Source: Chlamydoabsidia padenii (lineage: Eukaryota; Mucoromycota; Mucoromycetes; Mucorales; Cunninghamellaceae). Taken from it: a stretch of DNA of 64,000 bases. A model generated the notes under the pieces. That model ran no database searches. It was not told where the DNA came from and was given only the letters and a program-made list of their open reading frames with translations. Within the stretch, counting starts at the first letter, position 1. Each line of letters begins with the position of its first letter. The stretch spans positions 682,001-746,000 of the forward strand of contig JAIWND010000011.1 in assembly GCA_025330725.1 (NCBI GenBank), written 5' to 3'. Of this stretch, positions 56,662-64,000 are shown piece after piece. A program made the translations under genes and the position numbers.

Positions 56662-58952
56662 CTAAGTGGGGCGTTGCTTGTTGAATGATGCAGATCTATG
56701 GAGTAAGGCACCTAGTCTTGAGGACAAGGATTGAATAGTGTTGCTGGCCGAAGAGGCAGATCGTTGATGCCGGGTTTTCACCTTGGGCTGTTGTGGAGAA
56801 GCTGCACCAGGAAGAGGAGGTAAAGGTCGATCTTGATAAGAAGGTGGCAATAGTTTCGGAGTTGTTGTTGTTGTCGATGAAGAGGATTGTGTTGGTTCTT
56901 GTTCACCCATGTTGGATTGACTGGATGTACTTGTACTATCATTACTTTTACTGCTCTTATTGGAAGTCCCCCGCCGTAAAACTGCTGATGATATTTTTCG
57001 TAATAAAGATTTGGCTGGTAATGGTGTCATGTGGATATCATCCACGACGGAAGGTTCTTGAGGTTCAGGTTGGTTGGTTTGATGCGTGGGCGTATATATA
57101 TCTTCATGATCATCATCAGCGTTTGTTACTTGAGTAGTGAGTGGTGATGCATTGGTATGATGATGAGTGTGTCCTGATGATGGTTCATCCAAGTGGTGTT
57201 GTGATGTAGAAGACCGAAGCCAACGTTGAATTCTGCTGAGGTAATCAGTGGATGCTGAAGATGCCTGTGGTTGAGACATACCTTTGATACTAGTCGAGTG
57301 TTGCACCATATTGCTGAGAGGTACATCGATAATTTTCCGAGGTGTCGAGTCTTGTTGTTGATTACCACCCTCCTCTTCCATCATGTTCAAAGACACTTGA
57401 CTACCCGCTGCCGAAGACAAGCCATTGGCCGAGATGACAGATTCCACCGACGTTTTGCGTGACAAAGACACGGGTTTCCGAGCATGGACTTGTTGCAAGT
57501 AACGTTGTCGTTCCACTGTCAAATGATAAACCGAGACCAAAGGGTGATAGGCAGCAGGAATAGATTGAGGATCGTCATAAAAAGGTGGGACATTATCATT
57601 ATCGTTGGCCAAAGTAGCAGGTCGTGTTTGATGTTCGGTCACGAGCAAAGCAGCATCACGGTACACTGGCGATTGGACAATGACATTTAATTTATTAGCA
57701 ATTTCCTCCGCCGTGCCGAGTCCCATCCCATGCGACATTTGATTGATGATGCGTTGATCCAAAGGAAGTGAGAGAGGTTGACGAACTGGCAAATGATTTC
57801 GAATCGGCGGTAGTTCCATGTTCATCCACGGGTGTAGAGCAATATCCGACAAGTAGATACGTTGTACCGGGTCAGTAATAAATATCCGCCTTAGTAAATC
57901 GATACATTCTTCACCGAGATGAGCAGGATAGTTAACTTCTCCCCGCTTGATCTTTTCGTGTAACCCCGGCATCGACTTGTCGTCAAAAGGCACGGATCCT
58001 GTCACCATGACATAGATCACCACCCCCAGACTCCAAATATCCACTTCAGGACCATTGTAAGGCGTAGCGTGTAACAGTTCCGGAGCAGCAAAATACAATG
58101 ACCCACAATACGTTGTCAATTGGCGTTCAGGGCAAAACAAGTTGGAGAGACCAAAATCAATAATCTTGACTTTACGTCCAGCCTTGTCGATCATGATGTT
58201 TTCGATTTTCAAATCACGATGGACAATTGAGTTTCGATGCATGTAATCCAGGGCGCTGACGATCTGGCGGGCAAAATGGCGAGCTCGTCGTTCGGATAAT
58301 CGTTGGCGTTTGACAATGTGATGTAGTAATTGACCACCGTTGACATAATCCATCAAGATATAAAAGTAAGGTCCAGCCACTACCAAGTCCTTGAGTCCAA
58401 CAATGTTTGGGTGTCGTAACAGCATCATCATATGAGCTTCACGTATCGTTCGCATCTCTCGGTTTTCTTCACGAGCATATTCCTTGGCGATTTGTTTTGC
58501 TGTCTTGTTGCTGTTGGCTACACCCGTCTTGAATTGAGTAAAATTTGCACGTGGTACTATTTTGATGGCAATCTGGAATATTTAATATATGAGTTAGTCA
58601 ACTATATATATTTATATGCTGTATTACTGTTAATTATTATTACTGTTATTATTACCTTGTCACCAGTTACATTGTGTACACCAAGTTTCACTTTTCCCAT
58701 AGATCCTTTACCAAGACTTTCAGTAAGAGTATAATTTCCAATCACCTTTGGTTGATATCGATAGTTAGGTTCTTGATTCATAACGGCTGCAGATGTCGTT
58801 GTAGTTGTAGTAGGTGAAGTTACTGATGGTGGTGCTGCTGCTGTAGTTGATGAAGCAATCATCGATGACTGTTTGATAGCAGGTACTTTATTATCCTTTA
58901 TTGATGCATGTCGATAATGATCACCGTATTCGTCAACCATAACAGTGGCCAT
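56662..58952 (-). CDS. KIN1: KIN1/KIN2-family (PAR-1/MARK) serine/threonine kinase
   Basis: Polarity and exocytosis kinase acting at the cell cortex. Exons from the 5' end: 58656-58952 and 56662-58572; product 735 residues. The kinase domain spans about residues 72-350: glycine loop LGKGSMGKVKLG, VAIK-lysine in IAIKIVPRA, EMRTIREAHMMMLLRHPNI typical of KIN1, HRDLKIENI, IDFGLSN, activation loop TTYCGSLYFAAPELL and GSVPFDDKSMPGLHEKI. The remaining half is Ser/Thr-rich, with basic NKSSKSN and ending RSASFNKQRP. No KA1 domain is visible at the C terminus, although yeast Kin1/2 have one. Assignment to the KIN1 group rests on the kinase domain. Confidence 0.93.
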
Positions 58953-60310
58953 GAGAATAAAATAAAGAAAAAGAAAAAGAAAAGAGGGGCTGGAAAGAGG
59001 ATTAAATGGGCGGGATTTCAAACGTAGTTTCTAAAATTAGCCTTATTAACCTCACACGTGAGGACCTGGTAAAGTGGCAATCCCCGCTGTCAAAAATGGA
59101 AGAGGGGTTTATACTTAATGAGGTACCCTATCATAAAAGCGGAGACTTGGGTGTTTTTGTTATGATTCTGGACCGTGGATCAAGACCACTTTAGTCCAAG
59201 AAGACCGTGTTACTCATGTCCATCCTTGCATCAAAAAGACATTTTAGATCGATAAAGTATTACGGTACTAGGACAAGAAAAGTATGTCCTCTGATGTTGA
59301 TGTGATCTTTTATAATGTATGCATTCTATTCATTTGGAAGATCCGATATCCTTGATGATCTTGCATTGAACTTTAGGTTTGTTTCCCAGAAAAAAGATCT
59401 ATTCATCCACACTGACACGGCTTACCGGAGAATCAAAATAAAGTGGTGGAAGGGGGTCCGATCGAGTGGGGGGGGGGACTGGGATCCAGAACCATCATGC
59501 TTCATACCGAAAGATGCCATTTTACTAAAAGAGAAACTGTCACTCATGCAGTACCTCTTGTGGTAATACACTCATTACCTCGCTAGCCTTGCACGAGCCC
59601 CCTTCTTGAGGGAAGCTTTAGAGTGATTTTTGCAGACCCCAAACTAGTTGTATTGTATTGTTCATATTAAAAGCCGGTAGATACTTTTCGTCATTAAGAG
59701 GAAAAAAAAGACCTGTCATGCAAAAACGATCTGTCGGCGTGTGAATATTTGAACCCCGGTTTATAATTTTCACTTTGACAGTTTGGTATTAGTAGTTGAT
59801 GCCACCGTGCAACAATTCATATGATATCCTTTTGTTGGGTTGGATATTTTGTACAAAAGAAGTAAATATGTAAGATACTGGCAGTAAGAGCATCCTGAGT
59901 GGCCAAGTCATACCTTATGATCCATTTAATCCGTACATGTACTTGAGCCAGAACAAAAAAAAAAAAAAAAAAAAAGTCAAGCCGCCCACGAGTGCAGAAA
60001 ATGAATTTCAGCTGTGTTCTGTTCTGAATAAAAGAAAGGGACCATATTCATTTTTAAAATCCGCTTTGACTATTCCACTGTGAATAATCGTAAATGCAAC
60101 TACAAACCCTACTTTATTCCTTTTCAACTTGATGATGTTTTACTGTTAGGACATGTCAAGCATTCATCATGATACTGCTGTTCCCAATATATACACAAAT
60201 CAATAAAGACATCAGACTAGGCGTCATATAAAAAAGAGAGATATTGTTTATTGATGATATACTATGGAGATGACAAAGTAGTAATGGATTGGATTGGGAG
60301 GATTCTACAA
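58953..60310. other. Intergenic region KIN1 to prefoldin 6
   Basis: About 1.35 kb with no gene supported. Motif copies at 59009-59022, 59749-59760 (TTTGAACCCCGG) and 60053-60064 (TTAAAATCCGC). A G run lies at 59470-59478 and an A run near 59956-59974. Confidence 0.5.
59009..59022 (+). promoter_or_regulatory. Recurrent promoter motif upstream of KIN1
   Basis: GGCGGGATTTCAAA, 57 bp from the KIN1 start, antisense to it. Confidence 0.6.
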
Positions 60311-60921
60311 CTATTGTTGGGCGGATCGAAGTTGTTGGTATTCCATCTGCAATTGGGCAATCTACATTGACATGATAGTTAATCATTTACCATCATCCTC
60401 TTTCTTTTGTTTTACTTACCACAGTCTTCTTCTTTTCGGATTTTTCAGTCAGATCATTCAATTGTCCTTCCACGCGTTTACTACCCATTGTCAATTAGTC
60501 TATCAGTCCTATTTGGATATCCCACTACTTACATTTCACTGGCAATAAGGTCTAGTCGGTTCTTTACATTGGAAGCAGCTTCGGATTTCTCTTGTTTGAC
60601 CATGACAGGCCCAATCAATTTATAAATATTGGCATCACCTTTCAACAGATCAAATTCCTATAATAATAACAAGTGAGTTTTCTATGGATCATGACCAAGG
60701 TATACTTACTTTACGGACTTGCTCGTTTTCTTGTTGCTGTGAGTCTAATCGTTGTCTTGATTCAATAGCTTTAGTCAAATCTAGTTTGAAGAAGGTTCCA
60801 TCATGTTAGTAAGAGTGTATAGTAACTTTGACTATAAGAGAGCTGTGTTTTTACCTTTTTGTAATTGTTGGAAAGCTTTGGATTCAGCTTCAAGTTTGGC
60901 TTCAACAACAGAGAGTGACAT
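60311..60921 (-). CDS. PFD6: Prefoldin subunit 6
   Basis: Beta-type subunit of the hexameric prefoldin chaperone that delivers actin and tubulin to CCT. Exons from the 5' end: 60855-60921, 60710-60780, 60533-60657, 60420-60480, 60311-60361; product 124 residues, normal for the family. N-terminal helix AKLEAESKAFQQLQKDLTKA; beta hairpin core VRKEFDLLKGDANIYKLIGP and VMVKQEKSEAASNVKNRLD; C-terminal coil EIKRVEGQLNDLTEKSEKK and QLQMEYQQL. The IYKLIGPVMVKQE block is diagnostic of subunit 6. Confidence 0.95.
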
Positions 60922-60984
60922 GATAGATGGAAGAGAGGTGAAAAAACAAAAAAATTGAGAGCGAGGCTGGATTATAAACATCAA

Positions 60985-60998
60985 GGCGGCCTTTCAAA
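60985..60998 (+). promoter_or_regulatory. Recurrent promoter motif upstream of PFD6
   Basis: GGCGGCCTTTCAAA, 64 bp from the start codon, antisense to it. Confidence 0.5.
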
Positions 60999-61119
60999 TC
61001 AGAGAGTACCTGATACAAAAGTAAGACGTGCATATAAAAAAGAGTTGATTTATTGAGTTAAATAAGTGGTAATCAATCAAAGAGGGGTGGGTTAAATAAA
61101 AAGAAAGTATAATAGTAAA

Positions 61120-62539
61120 CTATGATGTACTAGCTATTGAGTTTTTACTACCTACTTTTCTAATCGATTTCTGTTTCATACTGAGTCGTTCAATATCGGC
61201 CACCACCTTTTCTATGCTTTCTTCCGTAATTTTTCGTCGCATTTCAGTCAAGTGAGGAGGAAATGATGATCCGTTATTATTGTATTTTATATATCCACCA
61301 CCACTATTGTTATTGTTGTTTCCATACGATCTATTTGGTTGTAGAGTACCATCCTTTTGGAACGCAGCATGATTTTTGTGGACTATTAAGATATATATAT
61401 ATATATATAAAGTCAAGTGAGAGATCTATCTATACATATTATATGTAATCAACACACACTTACTCTTAAAGTAGAAGGATTGGATATCTACAGGACCCAG
61501 GGCATCTGCCAATGATGCTTTGATTCCATTATCATCACTATTGTCTTGACCATTACTGACCCAGATTTGGTAATTATCACAATGTTGTCGGGATGATACT
61601 GATACCCCACAAACTGTGTCCTTTAGCCATTGTTCTATTTTTTCACCAATCAAAAGTACCAAGAGATCCCGCCAGACCAGAGGAGATTGTGCCTTGTTCA
61701 CCTTAAAGTTATAAGATCCGCCATATTCATTCTTGGGATCTTCCCTATAAGAATTGAATGAAAGAGAGAGAGAGAGTTAAATCCAGGTAGATAAGGAGGG
61801 ATGTGTACTTACCAAATGGGTTTAATTCCCTTGCGCATAAAGTGAAGATTACTTCGAAAACCTAGTTTTTCAGGACCATCAATGTTGTTGTAAACCGACC
61901 AGAATTTCTACCAAAGAAAGAGAGAGGGCAAAATGAATATACAAATGTTTTATATACCAATGATTTTCATTTTACCTGAACTGAGCCAACAGTTGATATG
62001 ATTTGAAGATTGGCTTCATATTCTGATGCAGGAAGATTTGGTACATATCTATTATTAAAAAAGAGTGAAGGGGTGAGATAAGGAAGGGGTTCTTTTTTTA
62101 AATAAAATAAAATAAAACCATTTTACCTATCATACCAGTATGTCCATTCACCTTGCAAAAGAATGGTACCCACTTTTAATAATTGTTCCTTTCGTTCTTG
62201 ATCGAGAATAACAATCTTGTCCTTGTATACATATCCATCCTTGATATGTAACGGTAATGTCAAGTTATCCATCGGCCGGGAACGATCGTTAAGCATTGTG
62301 TGGTTGCCAATGGACGATTTCCCGAGTGGTGAGGTTGATAATGATGAAGATGAAGATGATGAGGTTCCAGGGGCTAGATTACCAGAAGAAGGCCAAAACT
62401 GTTGAAAAGCAGAAACAGCAGGAGACAGACTGATATTGTTACAAGGTATATTGGGGCTAGTATGTAGAGTGTGGTTGATGGTAATAGGTTCGGTGGATGA
62501 ACTGGTGTCCTTTTGTTCGTCGTCTTCCAAGATGGTCAT
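61120..62539 (-). CDS. Class II eIF4E-family cap-binding protein (4EHP-like)
   Basis: Binds the mRNA 5' cap; class II members usually act in translational repression. Exons from the 5' end: 62127-62539, 61976-62048, 61813-61907, 61464-61744, 61120-61382; product 374 residues. A Ser/Pro-rich N-terminal extension of about 125 residues precedes the eIF4E fold: LQGEWTYWYDR, YEANLQIISTVGSVQKFW, SNLHFMRKGIKPIWEDPKN and WRDLLVLLIGEKIE. The cap-stacking Trp in KPIWED is present. The first cap-stacking Trp of eIF4E is Tyr here (SEYEANL), as in human 4EHP. The FW pair of the eIF4G-binding face is retained. A 90-residue Asn/Gly-rich and basic tail is unusual. Confidence 0.9.
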
Positions 62540-62724
62540 GATGGGTTACAAGTAATTATATATCCCAAGTTGTAGTATAAAGTTGACCAGATAACGTTTT
62601 TTATTTTTACTATATCACAGAAGAAGTAGAATGTAGATTGACAATCTTGGGATACAAGATGAAGGAAGAGGAAGAGAAGGATAATAGAATAAGTGTTGAT
62701 CATTATATATTTCTTACACCTGCA

Positions 62725-62738
62725 TTTTCAAACCCCGC
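62725..62738 (-). promoter_or_regulatory. Recurrent promoter motif upstream of eIF4E-like gene
   Basis: TTTTCAAACCCCGC, 186 bp upstream of the start and in its sense direction. Confidence 0.55.
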
Positions 62739-63277
62739 TATTTCCATTTTTGTCACTGACTCTTATGAAAATTAAGGAGATGGTTGGCTCACTTGATAAT
62801 AGAAACTGTACATGATGGTTATATCAGTAAAAGGGTTGTTGTTTATCGAATGTGATGTACTTGATGAATATCCGTTAGCGGTGTTTTTAATACCAAAAGC
62901 ATGCAGTCCATGACGATAGCCATGATTTCCTTGCTTATCTAGAGTCCCCTTATATTTTAATGATTTTTTTATTGTATAGATGAAATAGAGTCAAGTTTCT
63001 ATGGAAAAAGGTACATATCTATCATGCTTACGAAAAGGTACCTATCAAGTAGGATTCCGTTGATGATGACAGGGTAACGCAAACCTACCCCAATCTTTTT
63101 TTGACAGCTTATCATTTCATCTTTTACTGTTTCTTCCATCCTGCATAATACCTACTTTTTTTCTACGTATAACACTGGTACAACAGTAAAATACTCTTTA
63201 TGGATTAGACACTCCCCCAGACGGTAAATCATGTTTATAGCCAAAAACTATGCATGATCAGGGCGCGGATGGTCAAA

Positions 63278-63355
63278 TTCAAACCCCGGAATATTCAGCG
63301 AGTTGGTGTAGGAGGTGGATTCGTTTGATTGGTGGTTGCATTAGCGGGATATGAA
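63278..63355. promoter_or_regulatory. Two facing motif copies upstream of SEC61
   Basis: TTCAAACCCCGG (63278-63289) and GCGGGATATGAA (63344-63355) in opposite orientations, 106-183 bp before the ATG. Confidence 0.5.
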
Positions 63356-63460
63356 CTCGGGCGGTTCCTTTGGAGGATGTTTTTTTCTTCTCCTTCCCTT
63401 CTCTCTCTCTCTTTTTTTTTTTTTTTCTTCACTCTATTAATTCATCAAAAATAAATAAAA

Positions 63461-64000
63461 ATGGGTTGTAAGTATATCAAAAAAAAAAAAAAAAAAGGCA
63501 ACAACTGGAATGAGACTATTTAAAAAGTACTCATTCTGAACCTTTTTTTTTTAACCTTCATCTTTTATATAGTCAGGGTATTGCATCTCGTACGGCCCTT
63601 CATGGCAGTTTTGCCTGAAATTGCTCAACCTGATCGAAAGGTAAGACTGGTGGAGGAGGGCAAATAATGAAAGATAGAGGGAAGATGGGAGGGGAACAAG
63701 TAGAATTGACACGAATTTGTTTCCTCCTCCTCCCTCATCATCATCTTTGTGGATGGTATATTAACAAACTCTTTTATAGGTTCCCTTTAATCAAAAAGTG
63801 ATGTGGACCGCGGTAACATTATTTATCTTCTTGGTCATGTCTCAAGTACCCTTATATGGTATCATGTCCAGTGATTCGTCTGATCCTCTCTTTTGGATGC
63901 GTGTGATTCTTGCCTCTAACCGTGGTACTCTGATGGAACTTGGTATTACTCCCATTGTCACTTCTGGTATGATCATGCAATTGTTATCTGGTGCCAACAT
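63461..64000 (+). CDS. SEC61: Sec61 alpha translocon subunit, 5' part (cut by window end)
   Basis: Pore-forming subunit of the ER protein-conducting channel. Exons 63461-63467, 63573-63640, 63780 to beyond the window. The first exon has only 7 coding nt. The sequence begins [19 protein letters not shown] and continues [22 protein letters not shown]1 [14 protein letters not shown], the plug region [17 protein letters not shown], then [20 protein letters not shown]. All positions match Sec61 alpha. The 3' part lies outside the window. Confidence 0.97.

Larger units (their letters stand above)
62540..63460. promoter_or_regulatory. Divergent intergenic region, eIF4E-like to SEC61
   Basis: About 920 bp. 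Motif copies at 62725-62738, 63278-63289 and 63344-63355. A pyrimidine-rich tract runs into the SEC61 ATG. No gene is seen at 62750-63250. Confidence 0.55.

Overview
The window is nuclear DNA of a filamentous fungus, most probably an early-diverging Mucoromycota (Mucorales-like) species. The evidence is the gene content (DEF1, CDC10 septin, HAP3, KIN1, GT15 mannosyltransferase, a UPF0658 Golgi membrane protein), dense introns of about 50-100 bp with GTAAGT donors, AT-rich spacers with long A/T runs, and one textbook U12-type AT-AC intron, a class that most Dikarya have lost. No bacterial, plasmid, viral, CRISPR, rRNA or convincing tRNA features were found. Species is inferred only from gene style.

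Layout from left to right: TIF5 (eIF5), a SAM methyltransferase, a large protein with an RNase D-like exonuclease domain and asparagine runs, a gene-poor stretch with one copy of a dispersed repeat, a UPF0658 Golgi protein, an ankyrin protein, a conserved-tail fungal protein, a secreted/TM/SH3 protein, SCS7 (ceramide hydroxylase), a 3 kb gene-poor stretch with a doubtful small gene, an 18-exon UBA-UBX-LRR protein, HAP3 with the U12 intron, CYT1, a zinc-knuckle micro-protein, a C2H2 factor, a multi-pass membrane protein, a HAD phosphatase, a decayed gene, DEF1, ELP2, RPL2, a PTEN homologue, a TBC RabGAP, CDC10, a 72-residue unknown, a tandem pair of the dispersed repeat, a GT15 mannosyltransferase, a 131-residue unknown, an ERV2-like sulfhydryl oxidase, KIN1, prefoldin subunit 6, a class II eIF4E, and the 5' end of SEC61.

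The genes are mostly housekeeping and form no operon or cluster. Translation (eIF5, uL2, eIF4E-like, ELP2), the secretory pathway (SEC61, ERV2-like, GT15, UPF0658, TBC), mitochondrial respiration (CYT1, with HAP3 as a possible regulator) and polarity/septation (CDC10, KIN1, PTEN) are represented. Many neighbours are head-to-head and share a promoter.

The strongest pattern not explained by the genes is a recurring GC-rich plus CHR-like motif, about KCGGGRTTTNAAA in either orientation. It lies typically 55-240 bp upstream of start codons, is nearly absent from coding exons, and occurs around 40 times. The other notable items are the AT-AC intron in HAP3, the UBA-UBX-LRR domain fusion with an apparent frame problem, a three-copy dispersed repeat that carries the promoter motif, and several very long A/T runs abutting splice sites. 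Exon coordinates were worked out by hand from splice signals, phase and protein-family fit; no database search was run.
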